64,000 nt of DNA. Source: Paragonimus skrjabini miyazakii (lineage: Eukaryota > Platyhelminthes > Trematoda > Plagiorchiida > Troglotrematidae). Positions 1-11,774 of this stretch are shown here, piece after piece; within the stretch, counting starts at the first letter, position 1, and the number at the start of each line of letters is the position of its first letter. The notes under the pieces are model-generated. The model made no database searches. It had not been told where the DNA came from and worked only from the letters and a program-made list of their open reading frames with translations. The position numbers were made by a program, and so were the translations under genes. The stretch spans positions 16,570 to 80,569 of the forward strand of contig JTDE01002934.1 in the NCBI GenBank assembly GCA_014338405.1, read 5' to 3'.

Positions 1-503
1 TTTATTCCTAGACTCTCCCGAAAAGAACGTCTCCGAGGTCGGAGCGATTACTTTTGGCTTCCAAAAATGTGATGTGCGCGTGCGTTTGCGCTGCATTGAT
101 AAGGGCTTGATACAAAATGATGGTTGCTTACCGAGTGTGGGAGGGCTTTCAAGAAAGCCTAGTATTTATTGACTCCGTTTGTTATGAGATTTAGTATTAG
201 GCGGGGCTTGCCCAGCGTGTCGCAGATTAAGAGGGTTCACAACCTAGTTTTACCGTAAAGCTTCGAGTCTTCGCTTGACGACCCGAAGTCAGTTGCCTTA
301 AGTGGTGAAACGTGGGGGATTACTTAATATCATGCGGTGGCGTAATTAATCCTTGTTTGCTACCGCATAGAACGGTTTATGCTGCTTAGCTGTGGATAGC
401 ATAAGGTCGAAATTGGAGTCCACGCGGGGTTATTTCGGATTGGCATTGTACGCCATAGTTTGTAAATTCGATAAAATGATCAAACGGATTGATCGGACGT
501 AAC
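1..503. other. PLOD intron, continuing off the left edge
   Basis: No exon with the expected (G)VWNVPY segment was found on the minus strand here. Nothing else was recognised. Confidence 0.5.
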
Positions 504-734
504 CTTTTTTCGCCTTCTACGATTTGCACATAGTCGTCTGAGCGGTCGTAGTAGCCGTCTTTAGACAGAGCGCCCCAGAAATTGGACCACAATTTGCCTC
601 GTCTCGTGACCATCGGTGCGATCATGGAGCGATTCATACGGATCAGATGTTCAATGGTGTTCGTGGATGTCAGTTGTACCGTACTGTCCAGAACGAGCAT
701 GAATTGACAGTTCTCAATTGCTAAGCAGTGAGCG
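504..734 (-). CDS. PLOD: PLOD exon: second domain, with the LWSNFWGAL block
   Basis: The exon is 231 bp, from acceptor ATTTTCAG|C at 734 to donor AAAAAAG|GTTACG at 504. It reads HCLAIENCQFMLVLDS, then IEHLIRMNRSMIAPMVTRRG, KLWSNFWGALSKDGYYDRSD and DYVQIVEGEK. The (K/R)LWSNFWGAL-x-x-(D/E)-x-YY-x-RS-(D/E)-DY block is the most conserved internal part of PLOD proteins. The gene continues off the left edge. The Fe(II)/2-oxoglutarate dioxygenase domain (H-x-D...H) is not in this window, so its catalytic residues cannot be checked. Confidence 0.95.
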
Positions 735-2830
735 CTGAAAATGTAATGAACATGCATGAAAATTGAATTGGTTATGCAGTCACGTGTATTGGTACAACAA
801 ACCAATTTCGTTAATAGCAATAAATAAGCGGTCAGTGTGGATAATCAGCTACCATATAACCATGGGAGGATCATCTTCAGCCTAAAAGTAAGGGGTGGTG
901 GAGAAAACGATTTACTCTGCGAAGTTTGAGTGCCTTAACCGAAACACTAGACATCAGTACCTGTGTGTTTTGTAAACGAACAACTGGGTCGTCACAGGGA
1001 GTAAGGCGTCATTCTAAGCAGCTTTTAGGAGTAACTCCGCTCAAAGGTAACACCACCCAACCTCATTAGTTGCCGCCGCCTAATCTTCAGCCACAGATTA
1101 AATCGTGAAGGTCCTAGCCCAGAGGGACGGCGCGACCTGTGCTCGTCAACCTACAGATGACTGTCTCTCCCCGTCAATTTACCTGTCTGCTTTGCACCAA
1201 TCGGGCGTGGTGTCACCGCGGCAACCAGTTTGTTACCCTCCCTATTCCATAGCCTGATCGCATCCTGAGTGGGTCGACTAGACATTTATGATAAATGTTA
1301 GACGGATCTTTAGCTTCTACACCAAGCATTAATATCGCATCGTCTGGATATGGTCCCAGACTGCGCCAACCACCAATAAGAGCTGTGCATTCGATGTGCT
1401 CCAACCTGCAGCGTTGTGGTGAGTTTGGCGGTTGCCGTACTATGTCGAGCTTTATAAGCGCATAGCAGAGGTTATTGAACGTAGGCCTTTGCTGCAGGCG
1501 TTTATTTGAATTCCACTTATAATTTACCTTAACTGTTTTGGCGACAAACCAGAGCGGCCAGTATATTAACATTGGCCGGTTGTAGACTGGTAAGCAGCCC
1601 TGCCGTTAGGCCAACCTTAAAATATTCGGGCCTGACCAATGAATATACAGTAATTCTGTAAGTAATTTCGGGAGTTTGTGAATCCAGCGTGGATGTTGTT
1701 GTTTGGACGAGTTGTCTGTTAGTGAGTAGGCCCATCACTGAATAGCTGTCTAACTGTGCACACAACCAATCGTTCCACGTGCTTATAGTTGTTCGTTACA
1801 CTTACACTGACTAAATCGTGTGGTCACGTGAAGTGGTTAAACACGCACGCATTCATTCGGCTGCAATTAGGTGCGTGTTTTCTCTTAGGCGGAGCTCGTA
1901 CGTGCACGCTTAACTCGACTTGTGCTCGGTTCGCATTCCGGTTGAATCCTACTTTTATGACAATCGAGAAGAATCTGAGGCAGAGTCGTGTCACACTGAT
2001 TCAAACCAACAAACTCACAATGCTCTGTCGTACGCGCTTCCTGTGTCCGGTGCCTCGTCTTTGTCAAGCCATGTGGCTGTGCGATATTCGTGTCCGTGTG
2101 TGTTGTTGAACGCTTCGACATGGCCACGTTGTTTTTCAGCTTTGGCCTAGCAACAAAATAGGGTCACACATAGTTCTGTTTGAATTCTGGTTAATTCAAA
2201 TAACGGATCAATCGCGTTACTAAAACTTCGAGGGATAAAGGTAGCTGATTTCACATCACTATGCAAGAGTTAATAAAAAGAAATGGCTCCTCATTCCTGA
2301 ATTTACGATAGTGGGTCATTCGTATACGTTAAACAACAGGAAGGAAGGAAAGTTACTTATCATCACCCATTTTAAACCACTGTTTCTGAACAGTGTTGGA
2401 GAAAGTCTGCCTTTCCCAAAAGTGGTTTATTTTCGAGATATCCGAGAAAAATGTTTTGAGTTTTGTCTTTTCGCACCATAAAGTGCTAAGACTTAATTTT
2501 GGCGCACGTTTCTCCTCCGTCTCTGATTGCTGGGTTTCTTTGAGGCTGCTGGAATGCTATATATACGCAGATACTGGTCTTATGTTGCCTTTGATTTGGG
2601 AGCAAATACATTCTCGGCTGAAGGTCAAGGTCTTCTGGGGCTTTGGCTATCGTTACGTTCTGTGCTACGTGTCCGTGATTCGTATATTCTTGTGCTAGCC
2701 ATTTCTCGTTATCGTTGACCACCGAGTCAACACAACTAGTTTGAATCCACTGCGAGGGGTTCGGCAACCCGCATTAATCGTAGATCGAGATGACGCACCA
2801 AGACTTCGAATACTCATGCTAGGTGGCTAC
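735..2830. other. PLOD intron without recognised features
   Basis: The stretch lies between two PLOD exons. A 119-codon minus-strand frame at 1213-1572 is open but matches no family I know. No repeats or elements were recognised. Confidence 0.4.
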
Positions 2831-2957
2831 GGACGTCGTTTGCGTGCCTCAGTAGCGCTGTCGAGTTCAATGCCCATTTGAGCAAATGTTCCTGCATCTT
2901 GGTCACCAAGCATCTCGACTCTACCCATGTACCTTCCACCGCAACAACATACAACAC
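2831..2957 (-). CDS. PLOD: PLOD exon: segment ending in the EAR motif
   Basis: The 3' part reads FAQMGIELDSATEARKRRP and ends CGTCC|GTAGCC in phase 2, which exactly suits the exon at 504-734 (it starts with the third base of a codon). Across that junction the spacing from EAR to the first cysteine (7 residues) and on to the second cysteine (6 residues) equals the spacing in human PLOD3. The 5' end is unsure: acceptors at 2957 (GTTTAG) or 2920 (GGGTAG) are both possible, and the upstream codons show little family similarity. The donor is GT but not a strong consensus. Confidence 0.5.
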
Positions 2958-4649
2958 CTAAACTTTGTACGAAGTAGCTCCGGTAGGCTGATCGGGGACG
3001 GTGACAGACATTTGATCCAGGCGAGTACACGAATTTCAATTCTATTAACTTTGTTTAATCGAATTTGGTGGTGTTGTTCTATGTATAACGTAATCCTCAC
3101 CGATAGGCAGTTCCGCATGTTCACTTTGACCGCCGGCCGCTTTTTAGGCTACCGAGGCGGATTAACTTCGAAATTTCAAATTGGTGCGCACTATTCAATA
3201 TTTCCCGTCATGCGTTCGAGTGGAAGCAAAATCTTTTCTCCAATACTGTGGAATTATTTGAGCTAGCTACTCCATGCGACTGGTGATGATCATAGTGGTC
3301 ACCCTCGGGGTTTATCGCGAATATCTGTAGAACGTTGCGTTTACACATTCGATGTTTCGTCTATTGGTTGTTTGAGGGAAGAAATTATGGTTGTGAATGC
3401 TAGTAGGTACTCACTTGCCTTCTCTGGAATTGTTGGTATAATTTGGGGATTGCTATTATCTTCACAAGCATTCGTGGTATAAGGCCTTTTGAATGTGTAG
3501 GTACAAATCGTTCACTCGCCCGCGTTGGCGACACCGAACCTCGGTAACCGTATTGTACTTTATCCTCTTACTTGAAATGGTGTGCTCTTCCGTACTGGAT
3601 GGATTACACCTGACTCGCCGTTTCAAACGCACGACTGTCGGCCAACATCGCTGGTGAATAGATGTCATACTGTCTGAATTGATAACATTTACATCTGTTC
3701 GTAAAGCACTCGAAGAATGCCCGAATGTCGTTTGAGGATGTAAACCAGGGTTATTCGATGATTGTATGCACCCTTGGTTTGTCCAAAGCGTTTTTGGTTA
3801 CTGTTTAAGATTCCAAAATTCTTCAGTGTCTCATTCATGGGATTATTCCCTAGAGTCAACAGGCAGAACGCCATCCTCTACCAAAACGTTTGGGCAATCC
3901 GAGTATTACTTACAAGCGAACGTGTTTCAACGTTCAGATATGATAATTCGATAGTGCCTGTCGTGAAGTTAATGGCACAGCAGTCAACACGGTTGCTTCA
4001 AGGATGCGTCCCCGTATTCATATCCCAGCCGCGATAGGAATATATATTGCTGACAAGGTCTAATAATGACGAAACCCCAGCCTACTCTTTCCGAAATGGG
4101 TTGGCTGGGAGGTAATGAATGCGAAAATCCGGTCAAATGTGAGTGGTGTTCCGTCTAACTATGGAGGTCATGGGGTTGCACGTGGTGTTCACGAAAGATA
4201 ATTGTCTGTCTCAAATTGGCAGATAACCAACTGTCTTAAGCAACGCTGCCTGATCAAAAGCGTTGTCTGTCCACCTTGTGTTGAGTTTTGACCAGGTATT
4301 TTGGATACTGTTTCCTAACTGGCACCTACGTAGAAAAAATAACTGGTTGCTTTTATTCAGGTAACCAGAACTATCTTCAAGACTCATTTCAATTCTCGAA
4401 ACGGACCTGAACAGGATTACAATAATCGCCATCACCTAATAGCGTAGTGCCAATAATGCCAGCTACGTTTTAACTTGCAACACCTCATGCATTATCGTAA
4501 GCCGAGCGTGAGCTATAGTTGTTGAGATGACTGAAAAGGTCAACGCGTTCGAGTCGTTTTTCCGTGCTCGAGCGTGCGAAATGACGGCAAATGTTCGCGT
4601 ATTAATTTAGTGCATTATTCAATTGAATGTGGTTGAACGCTTGTACGGG
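2958..4649. other. PLOD intron without recognised features
   Basis: A minus-strand frame near 3050-3120 reads RITLYIEQHHQ, slightly like the PLOD segment that precedes the EAR exon, but without a usable splice arrangement. Nothing else was seen. Confidence 0.35.
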
Positions 4650-4855
4650 ATAGTTCGGTCGCGCCTAATGTGGGGTCAAAGATGGAGAGGCCGGCGCGGT
4701 TACCTCATGAAAGCCCAACCGGAACTCAAATCCCGGGCGCGAAGTAGGTGTGCATTACTGACGAGTTCTAACAAGAGTGAAACTCGAGTCCAATGCTCCT
4801 TTTTTAAACATACTGACTAAAAAGTCTAAAATGCGACAGCTGCAACCTGAGTGAA
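4650..4855 (+). repeat. tRNA-headed SINE, copy 1 (with degenerate head)
   Basis: The head (about 4650-4735) matches the better-preserved tRNA-like head of copy 2 (13565-13660), including the shared GTCGCGCCTAATGT-like leader, the CCTCATGAA anticodon-region block and a decayed B box. The body (4745-4855) carries the shared motifs ACTGACGAG, GAAACTCGAGTC, and ATGCGACAGCTGC. It is more diverged than copies 2, 3 and 5. Confidence 0.7.
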
Positions 4856-6750
4856 TTTTAACTCTTGCATTCATGTGTTAACCAATCTTATAAATCTGAC
4901 GACAGAAAAGTTTGGTGAATCTCCGAAGCGTGTTGCATGCGAACAAACAACTGAGTGGACATATCACTGAGTTATTAGAGTTTTCGTTTGTTACAAGTTG
5001 AACTCGGGTCACATCTCTGGTGGTTTTTGCATCCAGATTATAATCTTGGCTGCACCGACTCTAAAAGATTACATTCTCATTCGTTATCATGGTTGCTTAC
5101 CTCCTTGCTCAAAACAGGACTTAGCCCCCGATATTTATATTTCTTGTGGGGCTACTGTGTTGTTCACATGACGAAATTATAACGGCTCTAACCGAATTTT
5201 GGGTTCTGTTCGCTTAATCGCCATGCTACTCTAAGAGGTGAGGGTCGAAGTTTAACTTCCTGGTCAGATCAGAATTCCTCTCGGAGTTTTCATGAAAGCG
5301 TAACTTGATGTTGAGACTTCATAGAGAGTATGTTTGGTTCGATGAGATTCATTGGAACATATTACAACTTTCCAGATCACAAAACAGTGCTTTTATTTTG
5401 GTAGTGACATTGTTTGTAAGCGAATTGCGTCGAGTAGTCCGCTGTTCCGACGGGTAGAAGACCAGCATTATGGCTGGAATGCGCGTTCCTTCACTTCATG
5501 GTGAGCTCTAGCACGAGTAAAATTCGCTTCTAGAGCTAGCGAAAGCGGTGGGCGACTGTGAGCTGTATCCCTTCCAAAATTACTGCATGGATAAGCAGTT
5601 ATATAAAGTAATCCTAGTGCATGAGGCCCCATTTATCTGTTGCACGGCACAAATGCGCACTACTGTTTAGTTAGTTTCAGAAGGAAAAAGTAAAACAGTG
5701 CACGGATTGATAAAACAGCTTCTCTCACCTATATCTTCAAAGATGCTGTGAAAACAGTTCAGCCTACTTTTAACATTGTACGGTCGATTCTAATCTCTGC
5801 AACCAGTTGCATACGCTAGCTGTCCTACTTGCCAAGATAAATGGAATATTTGGTAGTATTTATGAGTGGTTAACGGCATACTCTGGTAGAAGCGAGAGAT
5901 ATTTGCGTTAACGGATAAAGAAGCGAAATCGGGTATCCGTCAGAAACAAGGTTGTATATAACTATAAAATCAGCCCAGCGTTACCTCAAACACAGCACGT
6001 AAACAAAAGGTTTTATCAACTGATCAACACGCTAACCGTTCACTTCTGAATCAAACATTCTATATCCACAACGTAACAAGTGTCGCTTTGATAAGACGAT
6101 AAAAATCGAGTAATCTCATCCCCTGCATTGTGCACACGAAAATCTACTTGCTTAACAGATGACTTTGATAACAACTCGGGAGAACGTAGGTTTGTCCTTT
6201 AATTCCGCTTACCTGCCCATTTTCTCTTTATGCCTGTACATTTTCACAACGAAAAAAAGATGCATCTAACGATAAGATCTACTTTTACACTACTGTGCAA
6301 CAAAATAAGTAGTATTGTGCCAGACATAATCAACTGCCAGGACCAATTTTATGAGCCAGTCACGATAAGCAGCTCCAGCTAACTTCACGGTTAGCCGGTT
6401 TGATTAGCAACCCATGGTTATTTTTCAATTCGTGAGGTTAGTAATCCGGCCCTACTTTTGCAGAGCAACTCATCTGCAATTCTGTTGAATTCATCACCGT
6501 GTGATGATGTTATACGAACAACGTTTGTAAACCAAAATCCTGCACTGACAACTTTGAAGGTCGCATCAACAAGGCTGCTATATTTGGAATGTTCCAGCGA
6601 TAATCCAGTGATCAGTATTACTAGTGATCGGGTGGCAATCAGAAGCTGATACAAAAAGATCAATTTCGTTGACTTGCACAACCACGAAAATAAATATCCG
6701 GGTCACTCAGATACACTGTTTGTGATGATTTATAAGAATGGCCTACATAG
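4856..6750. other. PLOD intron without recognised features
   Basis: Ordinary AT-rich sequence; no gene, element or obvious repeat was recognised. Confidence 0.4.
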
Positions 6751-6754
6751 CATC

Positions 6755-7170
6755 AACCATACCATGTGGGTAACGGGACCGAATTGATAAGTTACTGCGT
6801 TCCAGACGACTCCGCCGTAAGCATGAGTTGCCCTGGGGATAAAGTTAATGCGGTATAAAAAGGCTGCTGGACCAAATCACCTCTCCTCTGATGTTAAGGA
6901 GAGGTGGATATCAAAACTAACAAAGCTCCTCCAGACAGTTTGGGAAATTGGAGAGGAACCTCGTGATTGATGCTTGCAACGGTAATTCCCGTTTCTTAAC
7001 AGAGGACTCAAAGTCAATGTAACAACCACAGAGGCGTCAGTCTAGTGTCCGCTGCGTCCAAGTCAATCACTGGTTTTATATTACCTAAGCTCAGTAAATT
7101 AAGGGAAAGCCAGATACACAAATAACAGGCAGGATACCGAACCGATCGAGGATGCGTTGATCAGCATGAC
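6755..7170 (+). mobile_element. RTE-like LINE fragment: start of the reverse transcriptase, decayed
   Basis: Reading the plus strand across several frames gives pieces parallel to the longer element at 27.8-30.7 kb (minus strand): GNGTELISYCVPDD, KAPPDSLGNW, ATVIPVS, NNHRGVSL, LPKLSKLRESQIHK and QAGYRTDRGCVDQ, in the same order. These are the N-terminal reverse-transcriptase blocks. Several stops and shifts mean it is a pseudogene. The match fades after about 7170. Confidence 0.72.
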
Positions 7171-7983
7171 AGTTGAGCGTTTTGCTTGCCGGATTTTATC
7201 AGCACAGGAGTAAAGCTGCGTGATGGTGAAGCAACAACGTGATTACAAAGTACGAAGGCCCTGACTGTTCCATTGAGTGAAGTGAGTACGCCATTTGTCC
7301 GGTTGGGGTCTCCGTGACCACACAAATCACTGGCTAGGAACGCTATGTGATATGACGATGTTTCGCTGTCAATGGCATATTTGTATTCATACCATTTCTA
7401 GGTCTTCTGGTTAGAATTCTTTAGTTATCCATTTTAACTCTTTTAGTGAAGTTTCCTTACAGGATTCCACTGTTGAGGTGAGCGACAGCCCAAGGCACAC
7501 TCAGGTGCATTATCGTTGTGAATGATTTTAACTACTTCGAATTGAATTTCGTACCATTATCTATATTCGGTTCCACTGAACTTGTTTATACCTTGTATCC
7601 GGGGCTGTGTTTTGATCGTCACCACTTTGGTCGCTATTCATATAGTATGCTGTGGTAGATGTTACAAGTGGAATATCAATGGCAAAGATACTTGTGACAT
7701 CAGTGAAATAATTCCACGGGATTATCTCAATGGCATACTTATAAAACTATAAAGAAATCTATTTTTAGTGCTGGGCCGAACAACACAATCAGAATGGTTT
7801 TCGTAGCAGTTTTCTGAGATTCATTGTTTCGCATGAACCAGAACCGTAAGCATCTGGTCAACTGCCTGAGTTTAACTAAGCGTCACACCATTGTATTCGA
7901 TTACCACACTGTAACTTGTAGACTTGCACCCAGTTTGAGAGATAAGTCCAGTGGAAATCCACCGGCCGCGTGACAGTCAATGT
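7171..7983. other. PLOD intron without recognised features
   Basis: Nothing was recognised between the two RTE-like fragments. Confidence 0.4.
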
Positions 7984-8130
7984 TCATCATCGTCATAAAC
8001 AGCAATACGTCAGAGATCCGCATGTATGCTTAACTGCCACACAACCGTGAGGAAAGAAACAAACCCTGTACAGGAAGAGGGAAGAAAAAAGAAGAAAGGG
8101 GGTGGAAGGGATTTAACTAGCAATCATCAC
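7984..8130 (-). mobile_element. RTE-like LINE 3' UTR fragment with a short CAT/GAT tail
   Basis: On the minus strand this matches the 3' UTR of the RTE-like copy ending at 24729: a GATGATG-like tail, then AGCAATAC, TGCTTAACTG, CACACAACC and a long purine-rich run on the plus strand (AGAGGGAAGAAAAAAG). It is severely 5' truncated and carries no coding sequence. It shows that the family was active here more than once. Confidence 0.75.
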
Positions 8131-10816
8131 CGGAGTCCTACTGGCGAATTCCCTTCCGTGAGGTTTCACTTGGGTAATGATGTACCAGCTGAATTAGTGG
8201 AATGTATAACCCACTGTAAGTAAACAGGCAGCCTAGTTCAAAGTCAAATCCTTAGGCTCCCAATGTGGTTTCGTCTGATATAAACATCAATGAAGTCCCA
8301 GACACTGATTTGTTCAGAATTCCTCCAGATGTGTCCGAATCAGCCAAATTACTCTAATTGATTCTGACCCTCTGAAGATAAGTGAATAGATACCTGCAGC
8401 AAAGTAGTATCCAACTAGAAATGCTGGCACTAATGCGACACCAAAAGAGCCAGTCAAGCTTAACATATTCGAGCATCACCTTGACAATTTTTGTCGCCGT
8501 TCTCAATTCGTCATTGGATAATAGACTGGTTGAATTTATAATGCGATTCATAAATACCTTACAACAAATGAGGTAAGTCTGGTTGAAAAACTGCCTTCCA
8601 AATATCCGTATGTGGTCAAGCAAGTGATGACGAATTGGACTGTTCATTTTTACATCAAAATGAATACGGTTTCAGTGGTCTATAGAGTCTTAAAAATCAA
8701 GCAGACATTGTTATACCTTTGCTTTCGATTTAAATTTGACAAACAATTAGAATAAGTAAACCGGATAGCCGTAGGGAGGAAATCAGTTCTAACTCGCAGA
8801 TGGTCTGAGTGCTAGCTTGAATCAATCAACAGTTTACGAATTTGGGTCAGTGAAGGGAGACTTACTGCAACATATATGGTCAAATGAATCCGATTCTTTG
8901 GATATGTCAGCTCGGCAAAACGTTCGAAGAAAACATCCAGGAATGGCGTTGCCTGATCGAGGAAGATGCTAATTTGGATGATGGGAAAGAGCTGAAAAAA
9001 GGGAGCAGCAGAATGTCAATATTGCTTACCGTTTCAAACAAGTACTTCTGTTCACGGTTAGTCATCGTGATGGGATAATACGATTATACACAATCTATGG
9101 CAGTATGTCTAGGCTCAACGAGAAATATAAGGAATTGGTAATTGTATCAGTGTCATCAAAATGAACAAAACAATGATATCCGAAACAAAAGCTACATGAC
9201 AAAGTACATCTTAGATTATTTAAAAAAATAACCCCACCGGTAAATCTGAAACTAAATGCAAACGGACCTTTCGTTACATAGGGATATTAGTTAAAATGAG
9301 ATAACGGTTAAACCAGTCTTCCGGTAAAACTATTTTGCTTCAGTTTTGTCTAAGACTGTTTGTAAAATTCATCAACCCCATCAGCGCAGTAATAGACATG
9401 TACTAATAAAGTACTTAAAAATGATACGAAATCAAGAGGTATGAAGACGACCTATCTGAATTATTCTTTTTTTCGTGACTCAGTTGTTTCCACAGTGTGT
9501 GTCTAACGGTTGATCATGAGGTCTTGCAGCAGTTTGCAGAAGTGCTTAAGAATGAGTTCGAACTGTGGGTAGATTGATGGCATCTGATGCGAAACTGTCA
9601 CTGAAACACTAAAATTATGCGAGGTCATAAATTCAAACCTCGAATTCCTGGTAGATTTACACACTCATTTCTTCTACCTCTCCCAGCACGTACCAGATAA
9701 GTCACGATGTAGACATGCTTACACTGAAATGCTTACTTCCGGCTTGGACAAATCGATTGTATTTTCTTCACAGTGTTGACAACCTCGTGTCGGAGTCCAG
9801 GTGAAGTCCAAGTAATTGGTCAGTGAGTTGAATTGTGTCTAAAGGATAGAAGTTGACAAAAATAGATGAAGGGATAAACAATCTTTGGAACAGTCAGCAT
9901 CTTAGATTTCCTTGTGGACAGAAAATTGCATCTTCAACTTTCTAAACTGTCGTGGTATACTGACCAAGAGCTATGTGGACAAAAGCAGCTGTGCCAGTAA
10001 ATTACACAGCTTAATGGGGTAAATGCGTGTGAAGGGCAATGTTTGGGTAGTCATCATAATAGTCATGTTCACGACAACGCTGTTATTCGTTGCAAGCCAT
10101 GTTTCAATCACATGGCACATCGGTCGACCGCGGTTAATCGTATACAACATTAATTTTTAATGCCAAAAGCACAATTATATTCGAAATTTTTAACAGCATT
10201 CAGACACATCTGTTGCAAATAGTCCTAGTCAGAATAAGGAATCTGATCATCATTCACTGGGCCTCTGAACAACAATAACCTCTCTTCATCAAGTGGTTTA
10301 TAAACCGGTGTCATGGATTTTGAGTAGTCAAAGAAGGACATAGTTTACTGTCACCAGATTATCCAACCAGGAATAGTTAAAAAGCAATCTTCCGCACAAC
10401 AAACTGCAACCGCGGAGTGGTGAACGTTTCAGCTATCCTGAAGATCACGCTTAACAACAATTTATGCTTTCTTCTCCGACATTTTTCACTTTGAAGACGA
10501 ACTTTCATTGGCTAGGCAAAACAAGTGATAGACGATGAGACAACCGGCTCTCCTTCAAGCTAGCAGAAAGAGCAGCCAGTTCTGTGTGGCAGCATCCCCA
10601 ACATAGAACTTGGCGTTTTTGTGTGTGTGGTGTTTGTAGCCATCTTATTACTAACACTGTTTTCATCTTGATTTATTCAACGGACTGGATGTCGATTCGG
10701 AAACGCCATGGACAGCTTCTAAACTTGTAATTCCTGAGCAATATACGGTTAACATGTACCAGCGATGACGCATAAATGCCCAATGTTCTCAGATATCCTG
10801 GGTGATGGTGACTTAC
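8131..10816. other. PLOD intron without recognised features
   Basis: AT-rich; short open frames at 8884-9078 (+) and 8354-8647 (-) match no family I know. No repeat was recognised. Confidence 0.4.
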
Positions 10817-10952
10817 TTCAGGGATGCGACAGTCAAATGATTTCTCGAATTCAGTGGCACTGACGTCCAACATAGTAGTAAGTTGACGGAAAGCAAACGT
10901 GAGTTCACTGGGATCTTTGAGGAAGACTTCGCTTGTAAGCCCAAGGAACTTG
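10817..10952 (-). CDS. PLOD: PLOD exon: middle region
   Basis: The frame reads SEVFLKDPSELTFAFRQL, TTMLDVSATEFEKSF, DCRIPE and ends at a consensus donor, GAA|GTAAGT. VFLKDPSELTFAFRQL lines up without gaps with the family's VF-(I/L)-x-x-P-(S/T)-x-F-x-x-x-F-x-x-x-L segment, which follows the first glycosyltransferase domain in all PLODs. Strand and order agree with the neighbouring exons. The 5' boundary is uncertain: acceptors at 10952 and 10931 give the same frame, and neither has a strong pyrimidine tract. The last 15 residues diverge from the vertebrate family. Confidence 0.6.
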
Positions 10953-11107
10953 CTTATTAATTAGGCTTACGTTGAACCGAAGCAGATTTTCAGTTTGTTC
11001 ATTTAACTAAAAATGGTCCTTGTAGCTATTATGACTGAAGGTAAGAAGTGATGTGTGGATTGTAAACTATTTTCAGTGTGAAAAGCACCCGAAATTATGT
11101 CCCTTAC

Positions 11108-11169
11108 CTTGTGAAAGTGACTGTAGCAGGCACCATAACAATCTTCAGAAGCAGTGCGCTATCTAGTTA
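11108..11169 (-). CDS. PLOD: Possible short PLOD exon upstream of 10952-10817
   Basis: A minus-strand stretch ends at a good donor (CACAAG|GTAAGG) and is open for about 20 codons ending VPATVTFT. Its exit phase (two bases) fits the incoming phase of the exon at 10931 or 10952. In human PLOD a proline-rich segment stands just before the VF-x-x-x-P motif of the next exon, so the position is right. The sequence match is weak and the acceptor is not clear. This is an inference from phase and position only. Confidence 0.25.
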
Positions 11170-11774
11170 GTAATTTGAAAACAATCTCAGCGACTGCTTC
11201 ATTCCCAAGTTGAGAACCAGGCGTTAAAGCTCGTGACCTTTTCCAAAAGTAAATAAGTTAGCAATACCAAATTATGAGCACGGATTCTCTGCTTAAGGAC
11301 AGTTACAGTAAACCCACTGGGTTCAAACAGATAGTAAAAACTGACTTGATTTTCTAGTATTTGTCTCAATGTTCAAGCAATGGCCATACCACATACACAG
11401 TCTTACAGGCTAGACAATGGAGGGAAGATGTCAAAAAATATATGACAATGGGCAGCATAATAAGGAATGTCCGCCAATACCGTTACATAATGGCTAAAAA
11501 TCTCCAGATTAATGTGGTGAACGAGCTGGTTTTCGGTTATTCCTCATCAGGCTAATTGCATAATCTTCACATGGTACAGTGTTATCACGGAGAAACGAAC
11601 ACGACAAGTAACGGGGTCACCCATATCGCAGACACAAATGCGGCCAACGCCTTGATACAATTACGTTAAAATTATGACGCAGATGAAACCGTAGTAGTTT
11701 GACTGATCAGTGTGGGTGGTGCGCCATGACAGCAGCAAGACCTGAATAAACCGCTTCTCCTCAACTGTTGAACG

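Noticed and set aside
1213..1572. 119-codon open frame on the minus strand in a PLOD intron
   Set aside because: No PLOD block fits (the region would have to fall after the EAR exon), and I recognise no other family. Splice sites around it are weak.
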